64,000 nt of DNA from Anthopleura xanthogrammica (Eukaryota > Cnidaria > Anthozoa > Actiniaria > Actiniidae): contig OZ025223.1 in assembly GCA_964019055.1 (NCBI GenBank), positions 1,548,125 through 1,612,124 of the forward strand. The letters run 5' to 3'. Made by a program: the position numbers and the translations under genes. Below the pieces are notes generated by a model. That model saw nothing but the letters and a program-made list of their open reading frames with translations. It was not told the DNA's origin and did not search any database. Of the stretch, positions 1 to 13,900 are shown one piece after another. Numbering within the stretch: the stretch's first letter is position 1; every line of letters starts with the position of its first letter.

Positions 1-1672
1 CTAGAATAGCTAAAAATGACAGAAAGTATTGAAGAATATTAAAGAATTTTAGCGCGAATTACCCAGAATGCAAAATAAGGCGCGAACTTAGGCCTAAGGG
101 TATTGATAATTGATGACACCCCCCTGTTAGCCATGTGGAAAAACAATCAAAAATGAAGAGAAAAGTGTGGAAAAACAGCTTCATTTTGACACAATTTTAT
201 CCAATTTAAGGACAAAATAACAGACAGTCAAAGGTACAAGAGTTTCTTTAGTGAAATATCACTCCTAAGGTAGGCAGTCTACGATGTATAAACAAGTTTG
301 TGGACCGTTTTTGGTATGGAATTGGGTTTGCCTTAATGGCGGACTTGACTGCGTTGTCAGCTGTCAGCAAATCTTGAAGACGATTTTCCGTGATTGAAAT
401 TGTTCTTGATGCTATAAATCAGGACGATTCATTTGAAAATCATATAATCATTCCTTTAGCTAAATGTACTCCGAGATCGAAGACGATTGAAGAGGTCGAA
501 GGGCCGCTTTAGTCAAACCAAAACAAATTTGCCTTGTACCTCCCCAGCTCACTGATGCTTTCATCTATGTTTTAATTTCTTGTCCTTGCATTTCAAAAAT
601 TAACCCCCTTCTTTACAATTTAAGCCAAATACACCGAAAGTGATCCCATCTATCGTCTCCGATTGAAAGAATGAAACATTTGATTTGTATTTAAAATTTA
701 GATTTAAGAAAATATCTCTTGTGCTTGTATAGCAGAAGGTCCTTTTGAGCATAGCTGTGAACAGATTTTGTATCACTGAGAAGTATACAGACTATGGTAA
801 CTGCTCAAAAAATGATCATTCCTGCTCCTCAAAGGGGTGGGGGGCTCACTTCCCCCCAAAAAATTTCATGTGCCTGGAAGTGTAACCTTGTCAGACATGG
901 GGTTGGTTTCTCACTTTACAAAATCTGCTTCAGTAGGTTCCTTCAGTAGAAACATTACTAACTGGGGTGTTGGTTCATCTTGCGACAGTCCTGGGTATCA
1001 TAGCATTTGAATTTTGCCTCGGCATGCTTTACAAAATGAAAGCACATTACAAAACATGACTAAGAAAGAAAGATCCTTCCCTTGCCAGTCTTTAAAAAAT
1101 AACTCAATAATACACCTGACATTAACTAATATTTATTGCACATCACACTGTGACATTAGCGTTTTTAAGCATCAACAAGCATCAAGGACAGCGATACCAA
1201 GAACTATGACATGAGCAAGCTTTCAAAACAGTTTGTGTGTATGTACCAGTATGTGCTCTTGTCTTCAGCATTGTGGTTCTCTCTAGGACATGAAGAAGCA
1301 CCGAATGATGGCAACACCAAGGAATGCTGTAGACATGAACATGATCATGTTATTGTTTCGGTGTCACTGCCCTAAGCTTGTTGATGCTTAGGTCCCTATT
1401 ATATATAATGCATGATTATGTAAGATTGATCAGTATTAAATTATCCTTGTTTTTAGAGGATTCATAATGGTAGAAAAAGCAAAGTATTTTTCTAGTATAA
1501 AAATTTTATGTTTGTGGTACTCATCGTTGGCTTTGAATAATATGTATATTTTTTATTAAATTTAAAGAATTACCTTCATGTATTGCTTTGTATTGTTATT
1601 GTTGTTGTTGTTGTTGTTTTGCGAACTTCAATGCTTTTAAATGCTTCCTGATAGCTAGCACCTAGTTTGACC
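1..1672. other. Upstream region of PNISR, no coding gene seen
   Basis: I see no convincing protein-coding exon here; the only open frame over 60 codons (1014-1214) has no recognisable content. The stretch should hold the promoter and 5' untranslated exon(s) of the PNISR gene that starts at 1673. There is no TATA box I would defend. A (GTT)n run lies at about 1600-1616, just before the start codon. Confidence 0.5.
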
Positions 1673-4600
1673 ATGTGGGCCAACGGAGACCAATCTAATG
1701 CTCAATGGTGGCCAATGCATTATGGTTATCAATATTCTAATCCAAATCAAGGTGAGTTGTGCTTATTCTTTTAGGTTCTGAGACTGAATCAGATCTCCTC
1801 TCTCTCTTTCTTTCTCTCTATCTTTTTCTTTCTCTCTCTCTTTATCTTTTTCTTTCTCTTACACTTTCTCCAATCCAGTCACCTATAGCTTGAGAATTTG
1901 TCTGATATTTCTTGCCCACACCTTTGATATCAATCTGTAGTATGTGGGCATTACTTTCTTTGACTTCAGCTAGTGTTGGCTTGCACCCTGTTTGAGATGT
2001 TACCTCTTGAATTTAGTATGCACAAAACATTGTGTTACTGGTACAAAACCAGCCAATCAGAAGCAGCCATTCTCATGGTTGTCATGGAAACATGGGTTTA
2101 TAGATATGAAGCCCACAGGTCAAAACTTTTGACACCAAAATAAATTGAGATGTTTAGAAGTGTGGAAAAAAATGACTTTTCTATCTTTTGTTCGTTCCAG
2201 ATGCAAGTGCCGACTGGGCCACAAGAGCAGCATTATGGGCCCAACAGCGACAAGCACAAGAACAGATGGCAAAACAGCACCAACAGTACTATGCCACCAT
2301 GCAGAACCAACGACAGCCAGATGGAAGAAGCCTCCCCCCTGAGAAACCTCCTTTACCAAGTGATGGTACAGACCAGGCATTCATGCAAAAAAGTTCTGAT
2401 CCACCCCTACCCCCAGGGGAATCAGAACTGCCACCACCAATACCAGAACCTGATGGTGACAACTTAGAAACTGTTGCTATGGAGGATGAATCCTTAGATA
2501 CGCCTGTACTTGAACAAGAAGTAGCTGTCACAAGACTGGACTATAATCATGGACAACCTGTTCCTCTACCAGAAGTAGGCCCCCCTCCGCTTCTACCAGG
2601 GATGCAGACATTTGATCATAACCATGGATTCACCCCTGCCGCTGGTGCACCTGCCCCTGCTTTTGTCCCTGCACAACGCTTTGACTATGGACATCAGAGT
2701 GCTAATTATGATCACCAGAAAGCAAGTCATTCCTCGTCATCACAGTGGTATGATTATAACCATGTTCATGGGGCTGAGCACCATCAGCAGTATGAGCCTG
2801 AGAGACGCCATTCACGGCATAGTGCGAGGCATGAGCCGCCACAGCCACATACCCCACCTGCAATGGATTTTGCAACAATGTCAGGTAGGCGTGTGTATTC
2901 ACAAATTATAATACAGGTCACATTGAACCAGAAATGAGCTACAAATGAGCTAAAACTAATTTGACTTGTGATCATGACCGGCGAATGACCAGCCACCATT
3001 TTTAGGCCTGTAATAATATGATTAGTGTAAACATGAAAGTGAATATTTAAGCCACCCCTCATTATTTCCTTGTTCTAACTAAACAGAGGTCAAGAAGAAA
3101 GCACTGCCGCTGTGGATCCGTGAAGGTCTGGAGAAGATGGAACGTGAAAAACAAAAGAAACAGAAACAAGAATTAAAGAAGTCGCTGAATTCTTCAACAT
3201 CGTCTTTATCTAACATATCTGGATATGAACATGGAAAGGTGGAATCCCCTGTACCATCACCAGAGAGGCCGCAATCCGATGAAGAGGTAAGGAGCTTTTT
3301 GAATTCAAAGGTTGAGAGTTTTCCTCCAGGTACTGGTGGTTTCCTTCCCAACAGACTAAATTCCACATCAGTTTGTGAGTAAGCCATGCCCTGACTTAGA
3401 TCAGTCCAGAGGTTGTTTCAGGGTTCAATCTGTGAGTCAGCCATGCCCTGACTTAGATCAGTCCAGAGGATTGTTTCAGGGTTCAATCTGTGAGTCAGCC
3501 ATGCCCTAAATTAGATCAGTTCAGAGGTTGTTTCAGGGTTCAAAATATTAAATATTAATATTATAAAATATTACTTGAATTGTTTAGCCTGAAAGCAGTG
3601 ACGAGGAGGAAAAAGAAATAAAGAAAAACAAGGAAACCACCACACCACAGCATGAATCAAGAAAGCCTCATCATCACCATCATAAGCGTTCACACTCAAG
3701 GTCTTTATCTCCACAAAAACGTGATTCATCTGATGATGAAGTAGATAATAGAACTGAATCGGAAAAACAGCAGGACATGGTAGGTATATGTACGATAACT
3801 CTGGCTGGAGGTGCTCTATCAGTCTATATACTATACCAAGAATTATGCGTAAAAGTGATAATACTTAAGGCATACTTTTCCATTACGATTCATGTTACTA
3901 TACTCACTATGATCAATTATTGTTTATTATTGATAAGCTCTAATATTATCTGACATATATCAACTTGCCCACTACAGCTTCAAAAAATGCGTAAAATGAT
4001 GACTGAGGTTCTTCTAACTGTCACTAATGAAGAACTTCAGAATATTGCCAAAGAGGCATATAACGATGCCCTATTAGGTACGTACAGTTATTGGCCACTT
4101 GCATAACCTCTCTTGGTGGTCAAACCCCTTCATTGAAATATCATGAGAGTGAGGCTGGTAGGGTTATTTTCTAGTCCTCCAGTTTATATCTTGGTTATTT
4201 GTAGGATTGCTGGAAATGTTGAAAGCATGCCATTGTCTTCATAGGTCCCTAGGTACGATGGAAACTTTATGAAAAATGATTTGGCTTTGCAGTACATCCC
4301 TACAAACCTCATTTTCATGTGTCCCAATAAAAGCTCTTCACAAACAGAAGAGGTTTTGCAAGTGGTCTTTTTTGTTCTATTCCATTTCTTCATTCCTTTT
4401 AATTATTTGCCATACTGTAGTTCCAGATTAAAAACTATGGATATTTATTGTTTGATTTTAGCTGAAAATCGTGAGCTGCGAAGCTCTGGTGGCCTGGATC
4501 TTCTTAAGCAGGGCGGCACACTAGGTAAGATACATGTAGGTAGAATGTATGGAAGATACGATGGATAGAAAATCATTCTAAAAATGGTACCTGAAAATCA

Positions 4601-6583
4601 TATGATGATGACCAAGATGCCATAATACTCATTGTGACCTTGTGGTTTATTGATTACTAAGTGATGAGGATGATGGTGATGATGGTGATGGTGATGGTGA
4701 TGCATGATGATGGCGATGGTGATGATCATATTTGATGGTGGCAGTGATGATGGTGATGCCTGATGATAGCGATGGTGATGCATGATGATGGTGATTGTGA
4801 TGCATGATGATAGTGATGGTGATGCATGATGATGGCGATGGTGACGCATGATGGTGGTGATTGTGATGCATGATGATAGCGATGGTGATGCATGATGATG
4901 GCAATGGTGACACATGATGGTGATGATTGTGATGCATGAAGATGGTGATGCATGATGATGACAATGCAGTTGATGATGAAGGTAGTCGATGGAAGTAATG
5001 GTGATGGTAATGATAAACATGTTATTAGCAAAGCTTATATTATATTTTTCCAGGTGATTATCATGTGTACAATACCTGTTGTGATATTTTGCTTTCATGT
5101 TTGATTCCCATCCAGGTGTAGGAGACTACGGTTCTGGCTCTGAATCAGAAAGCAACGAAGACGAACCAGAGCAAAAGACCTCAGAACAACGACTACATCC
5201 TGTCTACGAAAAGGAAGAGTATGACAAAGCCACTAGACACTCTCGCAGTCGCTCTCCAAGAAAAACAAAATCCACTGACAGTGACACTAATCGTTCCAGA
5301 TCTGGCTCACAGGGTTCAAACCGCAAGCATCATGAGCCAGACTCGAGCATCACCTCCGAGGAGGAGAGTGACATCTCTGGATCTGCATCAAGCAAAAAGA
5401 AGAACCAACATTCCAAACATCGACGCAAACATCGAAGCTCAAGTGCTTCCCCTAAACGACGCTCAAAGCATAAACATCGGCGCAGTAGGTCAAGAAGCAA
5501 AACCCCAAAAAAACGAAAAAGCAGTAAGAAGGACCACAGTAGATCCCGAAGCCCGAGTGACTCCAAGAGCTCACGGAGGTCAAAGAAACACTCTCAAAGC
5601 CGCAGCAGATCCCCTAGTGAACACAAAAGACATAGGAAGAGTTCTCGTAGCCATAGTAGATCTCCAAGCAACCAGAAGCACAAGACATCTCGAAGTTATA
5701 GTAGGTCACCGAGTGAACAAAAACACAGAAAATCTTCTCGAAGCCGCAGTCGATCACCAAGTCAAGGAAAACATGGGAAAAACTCGCGCAGTCGCAGTCG
5801 GTCCCCAAGAAGCCGAAGAAAGAAAGGTCGTAGTAAATCCCCAAGGAAGAGCCGCAGCCGGCGCAGTAGAAGCAGATCTTCAGACCATTACAGGGAGGGT
5901 AAGAGAGGAAGCAATAGAAGATCACGATCCAGATCAAGGTGGATGTCTTTATTATTATAATATATTATTATATTTTATTTACAGATTCCTTTTTGTACTT
6001 TGTGATTTGTCTTCTTTTCAGACTTGGTGGTAGGACAAGTCGCAGTAGTTTCCTTCTTTTAGTGTAATGGTAAATTTCTTTGAGTTCTGTGAGTATCAGG
6101 TCAAGGAACCAATCGTTTATCCCTTCAACGTGTGTCAATGCATATTTTCTTGTAAAATTTGACCACAAGATTTTTGCGATCATTCTTAATCATTGTCACT
6201 AGGCCACACAAGAATGAGAAAGCAGTACTAAATGCTAAAATCTCGTACTAAGCATGCATCACAATAACATAAGTGCAGGAAATCGTTACTGTCGGGTTAA
6301 GTCACAAAACAATTATTGTTGAGCAGCAAAAAAGACCCCATTCTTTCTGTCATGATAGTAAAATTAGCTTTTTATATCCTTCTTGAAAGAATTTTTGTTT
6401 ACTGAAATGTTTGAGGTTCTTGATTTCATCACAAAATTTTGTGAGTGTCACGCTTTTGTCACTGTCATGCAATCTGTTCACTCTTACCAATCTTGTCACG
6501 CTTTTGTCACTCGTGCAATCTGTTCACTCTTACCAATCTTTATTATGTTTAGGTCGTCCACACCAAGACACAAGAGACGATAG
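1673..6583 (+). CDS. PNISR: PNISR-like arginine/serine-rich nuclear protein
   Basis: PNISR is a nuclear-speckle SR-related protein that binds pinin and is linked to pre-mRNA splicing. Exons: 1673-1751, 2201-2884, 3087-3286, 3588-3779, 3978-4077, 4462-4524, 5116-5938, then a terminal exon. All junctions keep frame. Family marks are the MW start, the core LPLWIREGLEKMEREKQKK (exon 3), the helix KMRKMMTEVLLTVTNEEL (exon 5), GVGDYGSGS at the start of exon 7, and a C-terminal RS domain of about 230 residues with many SRSRSPS units. Two terminal exons fit the frame: 6022-6067 (ends SRSSFLLLV; about 728 aa) or 6553-6583 (ends SSTPRHKRR; about 723 aa). The second looks more SR-like, so I extended the span to it, but the first has the better acceptor. 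Human PNISR is about 805 aa. An AATAAA lies at 7436-7441. Identity is firm; the 3' end is not. Confidence 0.9.
1794..1866 (+). repeat. Polypyrimidine TC/TTTC microsatellite in PNISR intron 1
   Basis: About 70 bases of almost pure C and T, made of TCTC and TTTCT units, lie just after the first PNISR donor. This is simple-sequence DNA. Confidence 0.8.
3375..3541 (+). repeat. 57-bp tandem repeat, three copies, in PNISR intron 3
   Basis: Three head-to-tail copies start at 3375, 3432 and 3490. Each begins with a donor-like GTGAGT followed by the CAGCCATGCCCT segment, so the array multiplies a potential 5' splice site just downstream of the real donor at 3287. Confidence 0.85.
4640..5010 (+). repeat. 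GAT/GGT-rich minisatellite in PNISR intron 6
   Basis: A degenerate array built from GATGGTGATGCATGATGAT-type units fills most of the intron before the RS-domain exon. The long His/Ser/Ile open frames on the minus strand here come from the repeat and are not genes. Confidence 0.85.
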
Positions 6584-6872
6584 TAGATAGTACTGCTGAA
6601 TAGTACTATGCCCTCTGGAGGCTCCCTCGCTACTGAAGCGAACATTAGACCTGTATGGTTGATATCATAAGTAGTCATCCCTCGAGAACAATTGGGAGCA
6701 GTATTCTTGAGCATGCTGCATTGCCATCATATAGTTATTTTAATTAAACCTAGATTTTTGTTACATTTAACTATCTGGCAGCCATGTTGGATGACAAAGA
6801 GATGTTGGAGGAACCTTGTGCTAATGTGCTGGGAGGGAGGATCAATGGAAAAATGGGTCACTGGAAAAGAAT

Positions 6873-7023
6873 AGCCCACTTTCGATATTCTGGTTGAGTG
6901 ATCACGCACAAAGCAATTCAAGACAAGGCTCCAGAAAAACAATAGAATAATCCTTATATATTCTCCCGAGCCTCGCCTTGAATTGTTTTGTGGGTGATCA
7001 CTAAGAATATCGAAAGTGGGCCA
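6873..7023. mobile_element. Foldback (MITE-like) element, about 150 bp
   Basis: The left arm GCCCACTTTCGATATTCT (from 6874) returns inverted at 7005-7022, and the inner arms (TGATCAC, AAGCAATTCAAG against CTTGAATTG) also pair. There is no coding capacity, so a non-autonomous DNA element is likely. Confidence 0.7.
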
Positions 7024-7374
7024 TTGTCTATCAAACATATTTTCATTACAGTGCACTAACATGAAAAACATTTTCATAGACGAATCTTGAAAATATTTGA
7101 CCAATCAAACACAAGAGGTTCAAACATTGCTTGCAAGTTCAAATGGTAGATGTTTGAGAATTTCACTGATACCATACAAAAATTAGGGCCAGAAGGTTTT
7201 GTCCCCATGAACAAATTATGCAAAGCTTAAAGTATGTGATTGGTTATCAGAAAAAATTTAAGCAACATACACTATCTTCTCAGTTCTTCTAGAATTATTT
7301 TTATTATACATTCTAAAAATACCACTATTTGGTAAGGGCCATTTCAATATGGTAAGTCTGTGCCTACTTGTACC

Positions 7375-7690
7375 GGGCTTCCTGTGGTTTTATCCTGTAT
7401 TGCCTAGATATCTTTTTCCCCGGTTTTTCGTTGCCAATAAAGATTTTCTGAATGCTATGATTTGTTTTGAGTTTAGTTTGTTATTCTTGAGTCTTCTCCA
7501 GTGGACAGCATGATTTGGGGCGTTCCAACACAGGGAGCCCAAGCTTTTTTTTCTGTCATCAAAGTACGATATATTTGTGTGGTTAGATAAGAACTCAAAA
7601 AAAGCTCTTACAAGATCTTGCCAGAAAACGATTTAATATTGAGCACATTTAACATGCTGATACAGAATCCAAGCTTGGGGTCCCTGTGGT
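7375..7690. mobile_element. Three alternating arms of a GGGCTNCCTGTGG terminal repeat
   Basis: GGGCTTCCTGTGG at 7375, its inverted form (CACAGGGAGCCCAAGC) at 7529-7544, and a direct form again (AAGCTTGGGGTCCCTGTGG) at about 7669-7688 are spaced by roughly 150 bp. Either adjacent pair would delimit a small MITE. The same short motif recurs elsewhere in the window. Confidence 0.55.
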
Positions 7691-7920
7691 TCCACTCGAC
7701 CCAGTGACTACAAAGAAAGTTTCTTGACAATTTTTCCACCTTTTTAATGTATAAAAATGTATACCAAAAATATTGCCGATAAAAAGCGATCAACTATGAA
7801 TCTACTTGCGAATCTTTAGTGGAGAGGAGAGACCTTAGAAGTAGTTTCTAGTTTTTAATATAAAATGCCTTGTGAAAATGCCCATTAAAAAGAAACTTGT
7901 GAAAAATTCAAAGTAAATAT

Positions 7921-10900
7921 TCACCGCCTTTTCTTGATACGACTTGTTTCCTTAGAAGCGTCTCCAGAAGTTATCCCATTTTTCGCTGCCAGGGCAACCA
8001 GGAGTTCCCGTTGTTTATCCATCGTAGCAACCAGTGTTTTTACCTGTTGTCTTGTTTTGGTTAGCTCTTGTTTGACCTCGCGAATTTGTACGGTTGTTGG
8101 GTCTTCGAGCAGATCTTCGAGCAGATCTTCGTCCCCAACTTCATCGTCGAAGACCGTTTCAAGTCCGAATTTTTTGCTGGGATAAGAACGAAAGATTATC
8201 GATTAGTTACGTCAAATTGTTGGATCACGAGTATAGTACTGACTAAATGGCTTTCATTCTCAACCAATCCAAAAGCACGGAAGTACAAGCCGACCAATTG
8301 TATTGCTCGGTTTGAAACGAAAGCCATTTAACAGCTGCTGCTCTGAATTAGCGAACTTTTGCTATTATTTGAAGCATTTTGATTGGATGGTGTGCATTAT
8401 CGTGCTTTGTGGTTGGTCCCGAGCAAAAGCCACTGTAATCTAGTCGGGTCTTTTGGTGATCCCGTATATTATGTACCCGTGGGGGAGAGGGGTCAAAATT
8501 GTCAATACACAGGGTACCCATGTTTTAAATTTGATAAATACTTACCCTCCGCATCTCCTGAATCTAAATCTCTTGTTACAAACAGTGACTTCAGGCTTGT
8601 AGATCCTCCTCGTGATGAACTTCGGATATTTACTCTCGACCTCCGACACGAAATTAATCTTCATTGATTTGTTGGTGAGAAAAGCGATTTGTTGAATGGC
8701 GTCAATATCCCCCACAGCAAGACCAATCTGTAAAATGCATCATCTTATCACATGTAAATACAATGCTTGTTGGAAGAGGTTCTTGAAAATCAGGGGCAAA
8801 CATCCTGGTACCTGTGATCTCTCATTTGGCAACTTTATTCCTTATGGTTATGTATTTTGGGGATGAGAGGGAGGGGGAGGGATGATTTGTTGAGGGACTT
8901 CAGAGGGGGCTTAGGAGGCTGTACCCTCCACATATTGCTTGCTAATATCCGCTAAATTTCCAATCTAAGCTGCCTCTTTTACGTTTTCGCATATTCGTCT
9001 CTAATGTTTTCCAATCTAAGCCCTCCCTTCCCCTCCCCGTCTTTTTAGGGTAGTGCTCCACGGTCTTTGCCCCAAGGGTTTTTTAACCAGGGTCGTATAT
9101 GCATGATGGGCAGCTAGAGTGCCTCTTATCCTCCTCATTGGCAATTAAACTTTTACGCGCGTGAATTTTAGAGGAGCGGAGGGAGGGATGGTTTGTTGAG
9201 GTTAGTGAGAAATGCACCTCCCCCCTCCCCACCCCCCCCCACCCACCCCATGGGAAACCGGATGTGTACCCAGTAATAAAGCGAGCGACGGGTAAACACT
9301 CACCAGTAAATTCATCAGAACTATTGGCATCGCTAGAAGAAAAATAAAGAAGAAAACAAACGACATTTCCGGAAATGGAACTTGCTTGGCTCCACTCTTT
9401 TCATTGAATGCGTCGAGTCCATCAACCAATAGCGTAGCATAATCTAGCTCTCCAACTGTCATCACTGTTGTCTTGACAATTGACTTGTAGAAATCTTCGA
9501 AGGCGTCCTGTTATAAAGAAATGCCCTTGTCATCACCGAGTCTATTATGGAACGAGGTTCACAACTCTGTCAGTGTATTATATCTGCGAGCGGCAAAGCG
9601 CATGCGCCCAGACACCAACTCAAGTTTCGAGTTCTCTGTTTCTCAGGGTTAGCATCCATTTTGAACAGAATATCGCGCCTTTACTATCAGTCCCGTGGAA
9701 TTTCAAAATGTCAGTTGTATTGTTGAAGTTGTGCTTTCTTTCATTTTTTACCGTTGATATTTCTGAATATTCTGATGCTGAAATGAGGCTAACCCTGAGT
9801 AAATGAGTCTGTAATCAAGGAACACAGCGGTATTGTACGAATCCGAAAATGGTCTAATGAAGTTTGGCAACAAAAAAAAAAAAACCCGCCATTTTATATG
9901 ATCGGGCATTCCACAGGAAGCCCAAATAAATACAGCTATTTCAAAAAAGGTTGGTGAAGGTTTTGTTGCACGTTGTATGTTGCTTGTTGCATGTTGCTTA
10001 ACAAACTTGAAAAATATCATTTTCATATTAAATAATGTAAGCACGGAAGAAAATATGCTGGAAAAAAACCTGCAGACAAAGTTTTGGAAAATCCCATATT
10101 ATTGTGACCTTTCGCTGCTTGAATTCAATGGAAAGAAGATAGTATAAATAAGGATTCCGTGAAAAATCTGGGACAAAAAAGTGATTATTTAAGGAGTTAC
10201 TGCTGTTTAAAATTGGTAAATGATACCAAAGCGAGGCTAGTCAGTATTGGTCAGCAAAATCTGGTACTTCTATCTGTAAATTCATTCCACAATAACTTAA
10301 AAGAAAAAAATGCCAAGGCATTGAAACTTTCCCTGTTCACGCACTTTTGGATGCTATTCAATTCATGTAAGAGTAAAACTTTTGATTGATGAAGTTTAAA
10401 TAGAAAAGTAAAGAATCGTCATTTTTAGAATCGGTGTATGCAACATGCAACATGCAAAGAAAAACTTCACCAAATTAACCTTTTTTTAAATAGCTGTCAC
10501 TCGGTATGCTCCTTTCCGTAGTTTTCCTTTATGATCCCAGCGTGAGCTCGAGGTCAGGGTAAAATGTTCATATTTTTTAACATTTTTATGCAAATTTTAC
10601 CCTGACCTCGACCTCATGCTCGGATCATAAGGGATTGTGGGAAGTCTATGGAAAGTTGCATTCAGGAAACAGCGCGCACTCACCTCTTCTTTGAACAAAA
10701 TATAAAAAACAAGAGAAAATGCCAAGATGAATATGACAAAAAGAGACATGACTTTGATTAAGGTCTTGACGACTTCCAAGTACATGTTGACGTATAAACC
10801 AACGCGTGACAAGACGCGAAGGAACAGGATGAGGTTAGTGAAGCCAAGGAACACGGAACAAGTACCTATTTGCCAGATGAGCTAGAAACAGGAAAAGAAC

Positions 10901-13900
10901 AATGTTTGTAATTAAGTAGAAGTTAGAGAAGTTAAAGTTGGGGAATCGAGTGCCATGCAGTGGTAGCTGCCTCTACGCAAAATGGCACGTGCCCACATAA
11001 ACGAACAAAACGACCCCCCCCCCCCCCACCAGATAGACTTCCCTAGATGCGAGTCCCTCGCTTTGCTCGAGTTCTTGAGCCTATACTAATATGCACTAAA
11101 AGCTAACACCTCCCTTCCCCCCAGCCCGCACCCATGATCTTTCGCTGGCCCCACCCCTTCGTCTCTGTCCGATAATGTGATGTCATAGCCGCCATGTTGG
11201 TTGACTTGAACAAAAGATTTGTTCTTGGTTCCTTTCGTTAATAATGTCAACTAAGTAATCGGAAGGAATGCACGCCACTTATGGCTGATGTACCCCCTCC
11301 CTTCTGGCGACCTATGGAACAAGGGCGTTTATCCCCTATCGATTGACCCCAACCCCTCTCGACCACCTGTGAAACTATGACCTGGAGTCGAGTGTTTATA
11401 TATGGTTCTATTTAATACCTTGGGCTGATGGAGCATCCAATCATTGTGGGTCACAAAGGGCAGCATAAACACGAATGCCGTGCCATACAAACACCATTCA
11501 AGTAGATTAATGGCATCCTTGAAGTACTGCAGCCCTAGATTGAACATCTGGTACACTTCTTTCATCATATGAAACACTGCTATCCCTGTCACCAAGATGG
11601 GCACCATCCTGCCAAATTTATCGTCATTTATAAGGCTGTCTGATGCGAGAGATTTGTTAAAACCTTGTTCTGGAACAGAAAGTTTGTTACGTTGCCTGCT
11701 CAGGAATATCGAGAGCAAGTTTAGAAAGAAAACGTAGAGTAAAAAGTTGGCGATAAAGATTATTTTCCCAAATGTTTTCCATTTCATGTTGAGAAGTTTT
11801 TTTGCTAGTGGATGAATGAGAAGGTCTTGACGCTTGTATTTGACCATATCAGCTAAGCCTATGTAACGGTCTCTTTTCGGCCCACTGCAGTCGTCGGGGC
11901 CTGGGTCAAGGTAGCGGAAGTTGTAGGTTATTGATGAGGGAGACCGCTGGACACAACGATCCATGACGACCTCGGCTGCCTCAGGATAGTGTTGTATCAG
12001 AGAGGACATTGTATTCTGGTTATTAGAGCTTCTGATACGAAGAATGTCTTCCCACCTGGAGGAAGGGGAGAGAAAGAAAGGAATGAGCATGCGCAATAAA
12101 GGCATGACGTCACTAGAAGGATTCAGTTTCACTTTGAAGGTTTACCGCTGACAGGATGTGAGAATACGTTATGTGTCGGGGAGGAGTAGATGTAGAAAGA
12201 TTTTAGTAGCAACTGTCACGCGCCACGTCACGGTACAACCAATGAGAAAGCTAGATTACTTCTTATCCAATAACGATGCTTAAACCCATAATCGGCAAGG
12301 CACGGCACGGAACGGTACTTCAATACAAATCATTTTTGACAGCTCTACATAAAAATTATATTTACCTGTTGTGCTTGACTATTGCCATGACAACGTCACT
12401 ATTCTGCTGTTCTATTGCGCAATCCAAACAGCTCATTTTATTGTCATTGAGTAAAATCTCGGCTTCGTTGTCAAGGAGTTGCTTAGTAACATCAACGTGA
12501 CCATTGGTGCAGGCCACGTGCAATAGTGTGTTCCCTTCGTTGTCTGTGCGGTCAATCTGTACTTCTCGTTCCAAGAAAAGTGCCGTGGTGGCCTGGTCGC
12601 CACTCTTTGCCGCCCACATTATTGGTGTCCAGCGGTGTTGATCTTGACAGTCTATTTCAGCTCCGAATTGAAGCAAAACCATGCACACTTTCCTAATGAA
12701 TAAAAATACAAGGGACTATCAATTTGTGTGGGTGCGTTCTTTGCCATAAGCCGCTTAAACAGTTTTTGGATTCTAAGCGTGGTGATAGAGCTATGACTGT
12801 TTCCCCATAGACCTTTTCTGAAAAAGCTAACATGATAGTGCACTGTGGTCTAGCTTGGGTACAAACAACACTATATAAGGCATGATGAGTAAAAGATCTT
12901 TGTACCCAAGCTAGACCACAATGCACCATCATTTTTTCTCAAAAAAGGTCTATCTCATTCGAGACTGTTTCTCAGCAATAGCTCCCTTTCACAGTTCCCT
13001 ACGCCATCTTGAAAGGTAGCCGTGTCTTAACTTAATTCGAGAATCTAGCATTCAGTTACCTTCGTTTATTCATGGCGGCGTGATGTAACGGTGTTCTCAG
13101 CGTGTCGTCTCTGTCAAACACGGCTGTCAATCCTGAGCGCGCCAGCACCTCAACGAACCGTGCCTTGCCTGACTCAGCAGCCAGATGAAGGGCAGTCTGC
13201 CTATTCATGTCTTTGAGGGTACAGTTGGGTTTGCACTGAAGAAGCAGTTCCAGGATCTTGAAGAATAATTTTTAAACTTCTTAGATAAAAATCACAATTA
13301 GAGTTAGCGTGACGGAAGTAAATAAACCGCATACCAAGACCATGCATTATGGTGCTTGCAATTGCTACTTGTTATTGCCATTACTCTAATTCCACCTGCG
13401 GAGCCTGCGTTTCCTCTGGTCAGCACCATGAAACAAGACGCTGTACAGGGGAAACGCGGGCATGGGGAGTTCATAGGACTGGACTCACTCTAGATCTTAG
13501 AGCGTTCTCGGCATTCTTACTGCGCATGCTTGACGAAATGCTAATGGCTCTGGCACGTGGTAGACACGTGATAGGAGGTTCTGCCAATCATCGAGCGAAA
13601 TGTTCTATCCAATCACAATTTTTGAATTTCCCAAATTCTCTGGCATTTCGAGCATGCGCAGCAAAATGACAGGGCTCTTGGGTCGAGAGTGGACTGGACC
13701 AATTTTCCAGAGATATAAAATAGCTGGGATACCTGTGCTTTACCTTAGTGTTCGCTGTAATGGCGGCGTAGTGAAGCGGAGTTCTTTCCTTCCCTGGTTC
13801 AGAGTGATTAACCAGCTTACTGCGTGCCTTATTCTGTACCAACAACGCCACCATTTGTTCTTGCTCGTTCTCTACTGCAAGATGAAGACAACATCTCCCA

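Larger units (their letters stand above)
6584..7920. other. Convergent intergenic region between PNISR and TRPA
   Basis: No gene is seen. The stretch should contain the 3' UTRs of both convergent genes. On the plus strand AATAAA lies at 7436-7441, a plausible poly(A) signal for PNISR. Two inverted-repeat elements (listed separately) take up part of the space. Confidence 0.5.

Noticed and set aside
4598..5098. Long His/Ile/Ser open frames on the minus strand
   Set aside because: They lie entirely in the GAT/GGT minisatellite of a PNISR intron, and all three frames stay open because of the repeat.
5330..5937. Minus-strand frames opposite the PNISR RS domain
   Set aside because: Antisense shadows of the Arg/Ser codons.
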